64,000 bases of DNA from Vreelandella nigrificans (GCF_002374315.1 NZ_NWUX01000013.1:1-64000), one strand, 5' to 3'; positions 10,182 to 19,141 are shown, counted from the first letter of the stretch. Notes: a model not told the origin generated them from the sequence alone. Translations and numbers: made by a program.

Positions 10182-11700
10182 CGGGATACCATACGTAGTT
10201 CCAGGTTTCGCTGACAGGCTCGTTATTCAGCTGCAGCCGCAGCCGAATATCATTCGGTGCGCTATCAGCGGGGATCCTGAAACGGGCGCGCCAGCCACCT
10301 TCGGGTAGCGTGGTTACCTGGGGGAGCAGTACCTCTCCGGACAGTGAGCTGATATCGAGCTCAACCGCTTGATCAGGAGCGATGTCTTTAAGCACACCAC
10401 CTTGGAAATCGACAATAAACTGGCGCTGGTCAGCATAAGAGGAGCCCTGCTGCCCTGGAACGGACGCATTGCCATGGCGGGTGCGAATCACTTGACCCAG
10501 CGAGTGTTCATCAGGCTGAGTGTTCAGTGTATAAGTGCGGTAGTGCAGGCGACGTGATTCGCCAGCGCGTAAGGTATCCTCTGCTACCCAATACGCCACA
10601 ATGTTGTCATGGGTTTCATCTGGGGTTGGTATTTCTACCAGCTCCACATGGCCCGCGCCCCAGCTTTCAAGTGGTTCTACCCACTGGCTTGGGCGGCGGT
10701 GGTAGTGAGCTTCTAAATCCAGGTAGCGGCTGAAATCCCTCTCTCGCTGCATTAAGCCAAATCCATTAGGGGCATTATCCAAGAAAGCTGAAATATGCAC
10801 CTCAGATGGGTTGCTAAGTGGCCGCCAGATCCATTCGTCGGCGCCTGTGTGGATCAGCAGCCCATCGGAGTCATGAACCTGGGAACGAAAGTCATCTGGC
10901 CGTTCAGGGCTAATTTCACCGAAGGTAAACATGCTGGTTAAGGGTGCAATGCCGAGCTTGTCGATGTCTTTCCGCGCAAACAGCATTGCCTCTATCTCGG
11001 CGTGGGTGTTTTCACCGGGCTGGATGACAAACCGGTAGGCACCGCTGAGTGAAGGGCTATCCATCAGTGCGAGCAGCGTGAACGTGCTGCTCTCTTTGTG
11101 CGGCTTGTAGAGCCAAAACTCACGGAAGAAGGGAAACTCCTCGCCCTTTGGAGAAGCGGTATCAATCGCTAGTCCACGGGTGGATACACCGTAGACCTGT
11201 TCACTGCCAATCAAGCGAAAGTAGCTAGCACCCAAAAAAACGGCGAATTCGTCAGCATACTGGTCAGTATTAATTGGGTAGTGCAAGCGGAAGCCCGCAT
11301 GGCCGCTGCCGGTTAGATCGTGTTCAAGCAGGCTACTGGCTTCGCCATCGTAGTTAAAGTCATCGCTTGAAAAGGGCAGGGCAGAAATGTTGCTGCTATC
11401 AATAATGTTAATTTTGACAGGTGTTTGGAATAGAAAACCGCTATGGAAAAGCTGGAGAGAGAAAGGGCTTTCATCCTGCCAGTATGCCCGCTCAGGGTTA
11501 AAGCGAATTTGCCGGTAGTCATCGTAGCTCAATCCTAGGAGCGTGTTTGGCAGCGAAACGTCAGGTGCCTGGTAGGGTGCCGCGGCTAATGATTGAGCGC
11601 GCTTGATGACTTGGTTGAACACATCATCATTGGCAGTGGCATGAAAAGTGATTAAGCAGCTTAATGACAATATCCACCTTGTAGCCGGACAAGCACCCAT
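10174..11700 (-). CDS. opgG: Periplasmic glucan biosynthesis protein OpgG/OpgD (MdoG family)
   Basis: A 508-residue exported protein with a Sec signal peptide (about residues 1-23, ending HATA before NDDVF). The MdoG fold follows: PNTLLGLSYDDYRQIRFNP at the start of the beta-sandwich and the central FREFWLYKP segment. It acts in the periplasm to branch or organise glucan chains made by OpgH. AAAGGAA lies upstream of the ATG, and the gene heads the minus-strand operon with opgH. OpgG and OpgD are hard to separate by eye; adjacency to opgH favours OpgG. The AT-rich stretch upstream is its likely promoter. Confidence 0.9.
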   Translation of the reverse strand: MGACPATRWILSLSCLITFHATANDDVFNQVIKRAQSLAAAPYQAPDVSLPNTLLGLSYDDYRQIRFNPERAYWQDESPFSLQLFHSGFLFQTPVKINIIDSSNISALPFSSDDFNYDGEASSLLEHDLTGSGHAGFRLHYPINTDQYADEFAVFLGASYFRLIGSEQVYGVSTRGLAIDTASPKGEEFPFFREFWLYKPHKESSTFTLLALMDSPSLSGAYRFVIQPGENTHAEIEAMLFARKDIDKLGIAPLTSMFTFGEISPERPDDFRSQVHDSDGLLIHTGADEWIWRPLSNPSEVHISAFLDNAPNGFGLMQRERDFSRYLDLEAHYHRRPSQWVEPLESWGAGHVELVEIPTPDETHDNIVAYWVAEDTLRAGESRRLHYRTYTLNTQPDEHSLGQVIRTRHGNASVPGQQGSSYADQRQFIVDFQGGVLKDIAPDQAVELDISSLSGEVLLPQVTTLPEGGWRARFRIPADSAPNDIRLRLQLNNEPVSETWNYVWYPDA

Positions 11701-11949
11701 GAGCGAGTTCCTTTCGGTGACGGAAAAATCGAGTCAATAGCAACAGTATATGAAATATCTCAACAAAAGTTATACATTTGTGTTGGTTGGTATATATGCT
11801 TGTTACTATTTTGATGTTTAACTCAGCATAAAAGTTAAAATAGTCATAGGCTCGATGGGGTGTCAGCCCAATTCAGCACTACATTATTTCCGTGTCCTAC
11901 CGTGCTTTTTTGGTTAGGCGATAACGCTTTTTGGGCGATTGAGGTGCCA
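11701..11949. other. AT-rich divergent intergenic region
   Basis: A 249-bp gap between opgG (minus) and the sulfatase-like gene (plus). The stretch 11740-11840 is clearly richer in A and T than its surroundings and is the probable site of both promoters. I see no convincing long palindrome. A GTG at 11860 opens the downstream frame but lacks a ribosome site. Confidence 0.5.
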
Positions 11950-13548
11950 ATGCTTCGTCTTTTGTTTACTGCCTTTGCCCTTAATTGTCTGCTTGTGGTG
12001 CCGTTGTGGTGGCGTTTTGGCGAGATAGGCTCGCCACTCATTGCCTGGGAAGCGTGGGTAATTGCAGCCGCTATGCGGCTTATTCCGCCAAGTCCCCCAC
12101 GTCGCTTGCTAACAGTGATGGTTATTTTATGGCTGTTATTGGTAACGGCTGCCAATCTTGGCGATGCTGCTACCCATGCGGCTTTTGGTCGATCGTTGAA
12201 CCTCTATTTAGATCTGCCGCTGGTGCGCGCTGTTTACCACCTGCTGGTAGGTAATGTAGGCCAACTGGCAGCGGTTTTCCTGATGCTATTAGCTGTTTTG
12301 TTGGCACTGGCCACCCTATGGGGGCTTGTGAAGTTGCTGTTACCGGCTGTGCATTTATCGTTAAGGAGCCCTCAAGGTAGTGTGGCGATACTGCTTCTTG
12401 GCGCGGCAATGCTTTTCACTCTGCTTGAAGTGCATGGCAGCCGGCTGGTGCCTCAGTCAACGCTCCCTGCGGTGAACACTACACGCTTTCAGTGGGAGCA
12501 GGTTGTGGCTGCCCACTATGCGCGTCAGGCGTTTAGTGAGCAGCTCGAAACCTCTCCCATTAGCGCAAAACCACTACCTGGCCTTGAAGGGCGTAATGTT
12601 CTTTTAACTTTTATCGAGTCTTACGGTATCTCGGCGATTGATAATCCTCGCTATAGCGGACAGATGTTGCCAACACTTAAGGAGATAGAACATCGGTTGG
12701 TCGACCGTGATCTCCACGTTGTATCGGGGTTGTTGGAGGCTCCTATACGTGGTGGTCAGTCGTGGCTGGCACATGGGACGGTACTCAGCGGGCGCTGGAT
12801 TGATAACCAACTGTGGTATCGGCTCATGCTGGAGAGTGGTCATTCCACTCTGGTTGATGATTTTCGTGCGACGGGACAGCACACACTCAGTGTGATGCCT
12901 GCGATTACGTTGGCATGGCCTGAAGGTGAGGCCTATGGTTTTGATAAAATAGCGGCTGCGAAGGATATTCCTTATGCGGGGCCGCCACTTCACTGGGTGA
13001 CTATGCCGGATCAATTTACCCTCGACTACACCCAGCGGCATCTTCTGAGGGAAAGCCCTGTGTTCGCTCAGCTAGCACTCATTTCAAGCCATGCTCCCTG
13101 GACGCCTATTCTACCGGTATTGGAAAATTGGGCGATGATAGGGGATGGTCGCATTTTTGCCCCTTGGGAGCATGCAGGCGATCCGCCAGAGGTTGTTTGG
13201 CGAGATATAGAGCGTATTCGTGACCATTACGTCTGGTCGGTAGACTACGCTGTAAAAGTTACTGGTCGCTGGGCCGAGAGGGTTGTGGATGATAATACTC
13301 TGCTGATTGCGCTGGGTGACCACCAGGCCGCACCGTTGATTACCGGCGAAAATGCCAGTGCTGCGGTACCCGTACATATTATTAGTGGAGATCCGGCACT
13401 AGTAGCGCCGTTTCGTGCGCGTGGTTTTATTGATGGCATGCTGCCTGCCTTGGATAATGCTGAGCGCGTTTCAAAAATGAGCCAGCTGCGCCACTGGTTA
13501 CAGGAAGATTTTGGCCCTTTGGCCACACACACAAGGATGGCACCATGA
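11950..13548 (+). CDS. Membrane-anchored sulfatase/phosphoglycerol-transferase-like enzyme
   Basis: A 532-residue protein with several N-terminal membrane segments (to about residue 165) and a periplasmic alkaline-phosphatase-superfamily domain. The domain starts with NVLLTFIESYG, includes the GGQSWLAHGT region where a nucleophilic Ser or Thr is expected, and has the metal motif LGDHQ near the end. Relatives include LTA synthases and OpgB, which adds phosphoglycerol to periplasmic glucans. Being divergent from opgGH, an OpgB-like glucan-decorating role is plausible but inferred. I chose ATG 11950 because GAGGTG lies 4 bp upstream; a GTG 90 bp earlier has no such site. It overlaps manC by 4 bp. 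Confidence 0.8.
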   Translation: MLRLLFTAFALNCLLVVPLWWRFGEIGSPLIAWEAWVIAAAMRLIPPSPPRRLLTVMVILWLLLVTAANLGDAATHAAFGRSLNLYLDLPLVRAVYHLLVGNVGQLAAVFLMLLAVLLALATLWGLVKLLLPAVHLSLRSPQGSVAILLLGAAMLFTLLEVHGSRLVPQSTLPAVNTTRFQWEQVVAAHYARQAFSEQLETSPISAKPLPGLEGRNVLLTFIESYGISAIDNPRYSGQMLPTLKEIEHRLVDRDLHVVSGLLEAPIRGGQSWLAHGTVLSGRWIDNQLWYRLMLESGHSTLVDDFRATGQHTLSVMPAITLAWPEGEAYGFDKIAAAKDIPYAGPPLHWVTMPDQFTLDYTQRHLLRESPVFAQLALISSHAPWTPILPVLENWAMIGDGRIFAPWEHAGDPPEVVWRDIERIRDHYVWSVDYAVKVTGRWAERVVDDNTLLIALGDHQAAPLITGENASAAVPVHIISGDPALVAPFRARGFIDGMLPALDNAERVSKMSQLRHWLQEDFGPLATHTRMAP

Positions 13549-14954
13549 TCCAGCCGGTTATTCTCAGCGGTGGGAGTGGTACACGGCTATGGCCGCTCTC
13601 CCGGGAGCAGATGCCCAAACAGTTTTTGCGCTTAACCTCCTCGCAGAGCTTGCTACAGCAAACATTGGCCCGTTTGGAAGGTTTGGAGTCGTTACCGCCT
13701 ATTTTGATGGGGCACCATGCCCACCGTTTTTTAATGGCAGAGCAACTACGGGAAAGCGGCTATGCAGGCTTGCTTGTGCTTGAGCCTGAAGGGCGCAATA
13801 CCGCCCCAGCGATTGCTTGTGCTGCACTAATCGCACGCCAAACGGGAGATGATCCGCTACTTCTAGTACTTCCTGCTGATCATGTTATTGGAGATCTTAA
13901 CGCCTTTCACAGCAGTGTTCACAATGCGGTCCCTCTTGCAGAGGCAGGTTATCTGGTCACCTTTGGGGTTGTGCCTAGCTACCCGGAAACAGGCTATGGC
14001 TATATCGCCTGCGGTAGCACGTTAGGTGGAGGGCACCATATAGCATCGTTTATTGAAAAACCCTGTGCTGAACGTGCGCGGAAGATGCTTGAGGCAGGCA
14101 ATACCTTGTGGAATAGCGGTATGTTTTTACTGCGGGCTTCTAGCTATCTTGAACAGCTTGAGGCATTGCAGCCAGCTATGTTGAGTGCCTGTGAGGCGGC
14201 TGTTCTGCAGTCTCATCGTGATTTGGATTTTTTACGTTTGAGTGAAGAGGCCTTTCTTAGCTGTTCAAGTGAATCGATTGATTACGCTGTAATGGAGCAC
14301 TGCGAGCATGCGGCGGTTGTGCCATTGGATGCGCAGTGGAGCGATATTGGGAGTTTTGATGCACTGTGGGCGACCCTGCCCACCGATGCTGCTGGCAACG
14401 TTGTGCAGGGGGATGGTGTACTACGTGATACCCACCGCTCCTTAGTGATAGCCGAGCACCGTTTAGTGGCGACCCTTGGCGTGGAAGATTTAGTGGTGGT
14501 TGAAACCCCTGACAGCGTACTGGTCGCACACCGTGATTATGCCCAGCAGGTAAAGCATCTAGTGGCAACTCTGTCAGAAGCCGGTCGTGGTGAGGTTAAT
14601 ACGGCGGTACAGGTACACCGCCCATGGGGTAGCTTCCAAGCCATGGATAGTGGTGAGCGCTATCAGGTAAAGCATATCACTGTGAAACCTGGCGGGCGGC
14701 TGTCACTACAGCGTCATCACCATCGAGCCGAGCACTGGATAGTAGTGAGCGGCACGGCACAAGTCACCATCCATGAGCGCACCTTCTTAGTCAGTGAGAA
14801 CCAGTCCACTTATATTCCCATTGGTGTGCCGCATCGCTTAGAAAACCTCGGAAAGATCCCTTTGGAACTGATCGAAGTGCAGTCGGGTAGCTATTTAGGG
14901 GAGGATGACATCGAGCGCCTGGACGACGTATATGCCCGACACAGTAATGAATAG
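13545..14954 (+). CDS. manC: Mannose-1-phosphate guanylyltransferase / mannose-6-phosphate isomerase
   Basis: A 469-residue bifunctional type II enzyme making GDP-mannose. The N-terminal nucleotidyltransferase has the pyrophosphorylase signature LSGGSGTRLWPLSRE and MPKQF, then the FIEKP metal/sugar block. The C-terminal cupin isomerase domain has RPWGSF, the QRHHHRAEHW metal site and YIPIGVPHRLEN. Length fits ManC/AlgA/CpsB. The ATGA overlap with the sulfatase-like gene suggests translational coupling. GDP-mannose would feed polysaccharide or glycoside synthesis, and a GT4 enzyme lies nearby. Confidence 0.95.
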   Translation: MIQPVILSGGSGTRLWPLSREQMPKQFLRLTSSQSLLQQTLARLEGLESLPPILMGHHAHRFLMAEQLRESGYAGLLVLEPEGRNTAPAIACAALIARQTGDDPLLLVLPADHVIGDLNAFHSSVHNAVPLAEAGYLVTFGVVPSYPETGYGYIACGSTLGGGHHIASFIEKPCAERARKMLEAGNTLWNSGMFLLRASSYLEQLEALQPAMLSACEAAVLQSHRDLDFLRLSEEAFLSCSSESIDYAVMEHCEHAAVVPLDAQWSDIGSFDALWATLPTDAAGNVVQGDGVLRDTHRSLVIAEHRLVATLGVEDLVVVETPDSVLVAHRDYAQQVKHLVATLSEAGRGEVNTAVQVHRPWGSFQAMDSGERYQVKHITVKPGGRLSLQRHHHRAEHWIVVSGTAQVTIHERTFLVSENQSTYIPIGVPHRLENLGKIPLELIEVQSGSYLGEDDIERLDDVYARHSNE

Positions 14955-14975
14955 GGTGAAATAACCCACCCTATT
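14950..14975 (+). terminator. Hairpin on the manC stop codon
   Basis: Perfect 9-bp inverted repeat, AATAGGGTG at 14950-14958 and CACCCTATT at 14967-14975, with an 8-nt loop. The left arm contains the manC TAG. There is no clear run of T afterwards, so it may be a weak or factor-assisted terminator or an RNA-stabilising end. Confidence 0.5.
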
Positions 14976-15045
14976 CTCTACCGCTATTTATGTTTTTCTC
15001 TTGTACTACTCGTGCTTTTTCGCGTGCTATTTCACCAGGTGCTAG

Positions 15046-15396
15046 CTACCAGAGCCAGCTACCAGGGCGAGCTGGTGGTTCACCTTTGCGCACGGCTAGC
15101 CAGCCAAGGATGCAGCGTACGCCCAGCCAGACTACCAAAAGCGGCCACAGCAAGGTGCCTACTAACATCAGGCTAAGGGTGAATGTGACAATAAAGTAGA
15201 GACTGCCAATCCAAAAGGTGCGAATTAGATAGCGGTAGTGGGGCTGTAGCCAAGGGGCGGCTTCTTTACGGTAGACATAGGCGATTATAATGCCAATCAG
15301 CATGGTGATATTGGCGGTAACCAAGCCCGCTAAGTAGAGCGCATAAATAATTTGCGGTGGCCGAGTATCCTCTTTAGGGATATAGCGCTGGGTCAT
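15046..15396 (-). CDS. Small Tic20/DUF4870-like membrane protein (paralog 1)
   Basis: A 116-residue integral membrane protein with about three hydrophobic segments, no enzyme motif, and a short basic C-terminus. The core IIYALYLAGLV...IIAYVYR...HYRYLIRTFWIG is closely shared with the protein at 16354-16785, so the two are paralogs flanking the lipid A acyltransferase. The start has GAGGT eight bases upstream. It is 18 bp downstream of the acyltransferase on the same strand. Function is unknown. Confidence 0.75.
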   Translation of the reverse strand: MTQRYIPKEDTRPPQIIYALYLAGLVTANITMLIGIIIAYVYRKEAAPWLQPHYRYLIRTFWIGSLYFIVTFTLSLMLVGTLLWPLLVVWLGVRCILGWLAVRKGEPPARPGSWLW

Positions 15397-15414
15397 AGAT
15401 TACCTCGTTAACAT

Positions 15415-16350
15415 TCAGTAGAGCCGGAAGTCGTTGGCGTTAGCAAGTCCTTGCTGCTCTTCTATTACCTTGCGATAGCGCTTGTATTCCCACTGATATT
15501 GGGCTGGTTCCAGAGCAATCGATGCTTCTACACTTGCGTTTACACCGGTGGCAGAGATTACGTCATCAGCGCTGTACACGCGCTCATCAGCATCGAGAAA
15601 GTGAATTTCAAACCCCTTTCCAGGGACCCGTAACGCCACCCCTGTTACTACCCTCGCCTGGGTGCGGGCCACCAACTTGGGTAGTAGGGTCGCGGTATAA
15701 GCCTCACGTCCAAAAAAAGGCGCAAATACACCACTGCCCCAGGCCGGTTCCTGGTCAGGTAGGATACCAATTGCTTCGCTTCGCTTAAGGGCTTTTAGTA
15801 GCGCAGCCACACCCCGGGGGTTGGTAGGCACTAGGCTGGCCCCCATGCGTTCACGGCCATGGCGGGTGACCGACTCTAAATCAGCAATTTTTGGCGGCTC
15901 GTACATGGCGGTGAAAGGAAAGTGGCTTGATAGCCAGAAATTAAGCACTTCCCAGTTGCCAAAGTGTGGGGCCAGAACAATAACACCGCGGCCTTCCGCC
16001 CGGGCACTATCCAGTTTGTCACGACCATGAACCGACAGTATGCTCGCTTGAACCTTTTCTGGCGCGGCCATCCAGGCATGGCCTAGCTCCAGCATAGTCG
16101 CTGCTGAGTGTTTTAAACTCTGTTTGGCGAGTGCGTTACGTTCGCTTTTAGTGGCATTTGGGTAAACAACGCCAAGGTTGATGTTGGTTATCTGGCGTTC
16201 TCGTTTACTAAAGTAATACACAAGCGGGCCCAGCAGGGCAGCGAACCGCCACAGCCTGGCGATCGGCCAATGGGAGAGTGATTTCCAAAGCCAGGCGATA
16301 GCGCTTGCCCGAGAAACACGCTTGCGCGAGGGGGGAGCTTCTTGGGTCAT
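15415..16350 (-). CDS. lpxL: Lipid A late acyltransferase (LpxL/HtrB family)
   Basis: A 311-residue inner-membrane acyltransferase that adds a secondary acyl chain to lipid A precursor. The catalytic H-x4-E motif is in APHFGNWE, and a GILPDQEPAWGSGVF block follows, as in LpxL-type proteins. A hydrophobic N-terminal anchor surrounds LWRFAALLGPLVYYF. AAGGT precedes the ATG. It lies 3 bp after the larger paralogous membrane protein and 18 bp before the smaller one, so all three are one transcript. Assignment to LpxL rather than LpxM or another paralog is tentative. Confidence 0.88.
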   Translation of the reverse strand: MTQEAPPSRKRVSRASAIAWLWKSLSHWPIARLWRFAALLGPLVYYFSKRERQITNINLGVVYPNATKSERNALAKQSLKHSAATMLELGHAWMAAPEKVQASILSVHGRDKLDSARAEGRGVIVLAPHFGNWEVLNFWLSSHFPFTAMYEPPKIADLESVTRHGRERMGASLVPTNPRGVAALLKALKRSEAIGILPDQEPAWGSGVFAPFFGREAYTATLLPKLVARTQARVVTGVALRVPGKGFEIHFLDADERVYSADDVISATGVNASVEASIALEPAQYQWEYKRYRKVIEEQQGLANANDFRLY

Positions 16351-16353
16351 ACC

Positions 16354-16785
16354 TTAAAGCAGCCAGCTGTCCACATTGGAGGGCGCGCGTTTTTCCTGCA
16401 GACCTTTAAAGCCTTTTACACAGCGCACGATAAACCATACCGCTAGTGCTAGCAGTAGTGGGAAGCCTATCAGTATGAGTGTCAGTATCGTGGCCACGCT
16501 ACCGTAAAGCAGGCCGATCCAAAAAGTACGTACCTGATAGCGGTAGTGCTCATCCAGCCAAGCAGGGCCTTTACCGCGGTACACATAAGCAATAATGACA
16601 CCGATAATCGCGGTAAACCCCACCACGAAGCTGGCTAAGTAGAGAGCGTAAATAACCATGGCCATTGTGGTATCAGGCTGTGGTGACACTTCATTGGCTG
16701 GCTGTTCGTGAGACGTTTGGCCTGCACTGGTTTTACTGCTAATTACTTCGCCCTCAATTGGCGCATCATTTGCGTTGTCGCGCAT
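16354..16785 (-). CDS. Small Tic20/DUF4870-like membrane protein (paralog 2)
   Basis: A 143-residue protein with a ~40-residue polar N-terminal tail rich in Ser, Glu and Gln, then three hydrophobic segments. The core MVIYALYLASFV...IIAYVYRG...HYRYQVRTFWIG matches the paralog at 15046-15396. ATG 16785 has AAGGA seven bases upstream; the TTG two codons earlier lacks this. It is the first gene of a three-gene unit with the lipid A acyltransferase, and a perfect palindrome lies just upstream. Function is unknown. Confidence 0.75.
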   Translation of the reverse strand: MRDNANDAPIEGEVISSKTSAGQTSHEQPANEVSPQPDTTMAMVIYALYLASFVVGFTAIIGVIIAYVYRGKGPAWLDEHYRYQVRTFWIGLLYGSVATILTLILIGFPLLLALAVWFIVRCVKGFKGLQEKRAPSNVDSWLL

Positions 16786-16818
16786 GACCAATCCTTATCT
16801 GTATTCGATATAACAAGC

Positions 16819-16830
16819 TGTTGTACAACA
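16819..16830. promoter_or_regulatory. Perfect 12-bp palindrome, candidate operator
   Basis: TGTTGTACAACA is fully self-complementary and lies 34 bp upstream of the membrane protein/lipid A acyltransferase unit. The size suits a dimeric repressor site. A short GC-rich hairpin (GCGCC at 16833-16837, GGCGC at 16843-16847) lies next to it and may end the VOC gene transcript. No regulator is identified. Confidence 0.4.
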
Positions 16831-16889
16831 TAGCGCCTTACGGGCGCCGTTTAAGCACCCTATGATAGCGTGGTAAACGGAGCATCGCA

Positions 16890-17294
16890 TTAATAGACGC
16901 TAGTTGGCTGCTCGCGGACGGAAGGGCGGCAAATTTCCAGTAAGTTGCCATCCGGGTCGCGTAGATAAATTGACTCAATGGGGCCATTGGCGCCCTGGCG
17001 TGCCACCGGACCCAGCTCGACATCAATCGCCAAGGCATCTAGGTGGTGCTTAAACTCATCCAATGGCAATTGGCAGCGTAGGCATAAGTCGAGGCTGCCA
17101 GGTGTTGGCGTGGCTGACACGGGAGCGATGTCGGTATCTGTTTGGTGCAGCCGTAGGGCGGTATCGCCAAGCATCAAATCTACCCGCTGGGCATCCCTGT
17201 AACGCACATCCAGCCCCAGCACGCGGGAGTAAAAATCTACTGCACGACCCATATCGGTCACTGTAACCACAAGATGATCTAAACCTGTGAGCAT
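16890..17294 (-). CDS. VOC (glyoxalase/dioxygenase) superfamily protein
   Basis: A 134-residue protein with two beta-alpha-beta-beta-beta modules typical of the vicinal oxygen chelate fold. It starts LDHLVVTVTDMGRAVDFYSRVLG and ends with the metal-ligand Glu in DPDGNLLEICRP. Relatives include glyoxalase I, extradiol dioxygenases and bleomycin/fosfomycin resistance proteins; the sequence does not decide among them. ATG 17294 was chosen for the GGAAGG just upstream; a longer frame to 17324 is possible. It is divergent from the methyltransferase at 17337. Confidence 0.85.
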   Translation of the reverse strand: MLTGLDHLVVTVTDMGRAVDFYSRVLGLDVRYRDAQRVDLMLGDTALRLHQTDTDIAPVSATPTPGSLDLCLRCQLPLDEFKHHLDALAIDVELGPVARQGANGPIESIYLRDPDGNLLEICRPSVREQPTSVY

Positions 17295-17336
17295 GCCACC
17301 TTCCTTAATACAAACGTAAGACAAGAGAATACGATA

Positions 17337-17972
17337 ATGCGACGTTGCCCGTTATGCAGTACGTCTGACCCTGCGCTTTATCACCAAGACTGTCGTCGTG
17401 ATTATTACCAGTGTGCCACGTGTGTGCTGGTGTTTGTGCCTACTGAGCAGCATTTAACGGCAGCAGAAGAAAAAAACGAGTACGACCAGCACCAGAATTC
17501 GCCGCATGATACGGGATATCGGCATTTTCTGGGGCGTTTATTTGACCCACTAGTGGCGAAGCTGTCGTCAGGCGCCCGTGGGCTGGACTTTGGCTCAGGC
17601 CCAGGTCCGACACTTTCGGTGATGTTTGAAGAGGCCGGACATGCCATGGACGTTTATGATATTTACTACGCACCCAACGAGGAAGTGCTAAATCGCCACT
17701 ATGATTTTATTACCGCCACCGAAGTGATTGAGCATCTCTCCGCGCCTGGCGTAGTGCTTTCAAAGCTAGCCGCAAAACTTGCACCGGGTGGCTACCTTGG
17801 ACTAATGACGAAACGAGTGACTACCCAGGAGGCTTTTAGTCGTTGGCACTATATTAACGACCCGACACATGTATGCTTTTTTAGCGAGGCGACGTTTTAC
17901 TGGATAGGGCAGCACTTGGGCATGGAGGTGGAATTCCCAGCGGCAGATGTAGTACTGCTGTGCTACCGGTAG
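17337..17972 (+). CDS. Zinc-ribbon class I SAM methyltransferase
   Basis: A 211-residue protein. The N-terminus is a short zinc ribbon (CPLC at residues 4-7 and CATC near 27-30). The methyltransferase core has motif I LDFGSGPGPTLS, an EVIEHL motif typical of UbiE/UbiG-like enzymes, and LAPGGYLGLMT. A small molecule or protein substrate is possible. It is monocistronic by context, ending 43 bp before the convergent exporter permease gene. Confidence 0.8.
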   Translation: MRRCPLCSTSDPALYHQDCRRDYYQCATCVLVFVPTEQHLTAAEEKNEYDQHQNSPHDTGYRHFLGRLFDPLVAKLSSGARGLDFGSGPGPTLSVMFEEAGHAMDVYDIYYAPNEEVLNRHYDFITATEVIEHLSAPGVVLSKLAAKLAPGGYLGLMTKRVTTQEAFSRWHYINDPTHVCFFSEATFYWIGQHLGMEVEFPAADVVLLCYR

Positions 17973-18015
17973 GATTTGGCTCACATCAGGAACAACAGTT
18001 ATGGGGCAGCATCTT

Positions 18016-19140
18016 TTACGCCATTTGGCCGATGGCTTTACGAAAGCGAGATAGAGAAAAAGCGAACAGGGTGCTACCGATCAGTATCAGGAACAGAAAT
18101 TGTGTCCACACCACGTCGATTCCAGCACCGCGATATAGGATAGCCTGACCCAGTTCGACGAAGTGGGTAGTAGGTGCTAGCAGCATGATATGTTGGACGA
18201 CTTCCGGCATGCTCTCGCGAGGTGTGGCGCCGCCTGAGAGTAGTTGCAGTGGCAGTAGCACCAGTACCATTAGCATGCCGAATTGCGGCATGTTGCGCGA
18301 CAGAGTGGCTAGGAATATACCCATGGAGGTGGTGGCGAAGAGATGCAGCGCTGCCCCCACGGTGAACAGTGCCACTGAGCCTGCTATTGGTACTTGCAAG
18401 GCCCAGCTCACTACCAAGTAGAGTGACAGTAGTGCAGAGACCAAAACCACTAGGCCCATCGACCAGACCTTGGCCAGCATAATTTCCGTCGGTGTCACCG
18501 GCATTGCCAGCAGGTGCTCTATGGTGCCGTGCTCGCGTTCGCGTATCAATGCTGCGCCGGTAAGGATGATAGAGAGCATCGTGATGTTATCGATGATCGA
18601 CATCAGCGAACCGAACCAAGCTTTTTCGAGGCCCGGATTGAAGCTTACCCGCAATGCCAGATCGACCGGCGGTGCACTGTTGCTACGGTACCGTTGAGTG
18701 AACTCGTTTATCTCATCCATGACGATCTGCTGGATATACCCATTGCCGGTAAAGGCCTGGCTCATGCGAGTAGCATCTATGTTGAGTTGGACCTGAGGGG
18801 CCAGGCCAGCCAGCACATCACGCTGGAAATTGGGCGGGATGTTAAGTACGAAAGTATAGTGGCCAGCGTCGAGACCAGGATCAACCTCGGTAAGTGAGAT
18901 CAGGTCTGGGGTGGCGAACTGGGGAGGATAGAAGGCGGTGCTGATGCGGCCCGACAGTGGCGAGTTATCTTCATCGACGACGGCGATGGGAGCCATGTGC
19001 AGGCTTTCAGGCAAGGCGGTAGCCTTAGTGTAGACTGAAATGCTACATACATAGACGATCAGTACCAGCATGACTGGATCCCGGATTAGGCTCCATAGCT
19101 CTTTAACACCCAATCGGTAGATAGTCAGGACACTATGCAT
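18016..19140 (-). CDS. ABC-2 type permease (YhhJ-like)
   Basis: A 374-residue ABC-2 membrane subunit. One N-terminal anchor (about residues 22-42) precedes a ~130-residue periplasmic domain, then five membrane segments; the cytosolic REREHGTIEHLLAMPVTP between them is the ABC-2 signature. It starts 1 bp after the RbbA-like protein and is the last gene of the four-gene exporter. By analogy with E. coli yhiI-rbbA-yhhJ it would complete the transmembrane pore. The substrate is unknown. Confidence 0.88.
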   Translation of the reverse strand: MHSVLTIYRLGVKELWSLIRDPVMLVLIVYVCSISVYTKATALPESLHMAPIAVVDEDNSPLSGRISTAFYPPQFATPDLISLTEVDPGLDAGHYTFVLNIPPNFQRDVLAGLAPQVQLNIDATRMSQAFTGNGYIQQIVMDEINEFTQRYRSNSAPPVDLALRVSFNPGLEKAWFGSLMSIIDNITMLSIILTGAALIREREHGTIEHLLAMPVTPTEIMLAKVWSMGLVVLVSALLSLYLVVSWALQVPIAGSVALFTVGAALHLFATTSMGIFLATLSRNMPQFGMLMVLVLLPLQLLSGGATPRESMPEVVQHIMLLAPTTHFVELGQAILYRGAGIDVVWTQFLFLILIGSTLFAFSLSRFRKAIGQMA

Positions 19141-19141
19141 C

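Noticed and set aside
12604..13041. 145-residue open frame on the minus strand
   Set aside because: It lies wholly inside the sulfatase-like gene, antisense, and shows no recognisable domain.
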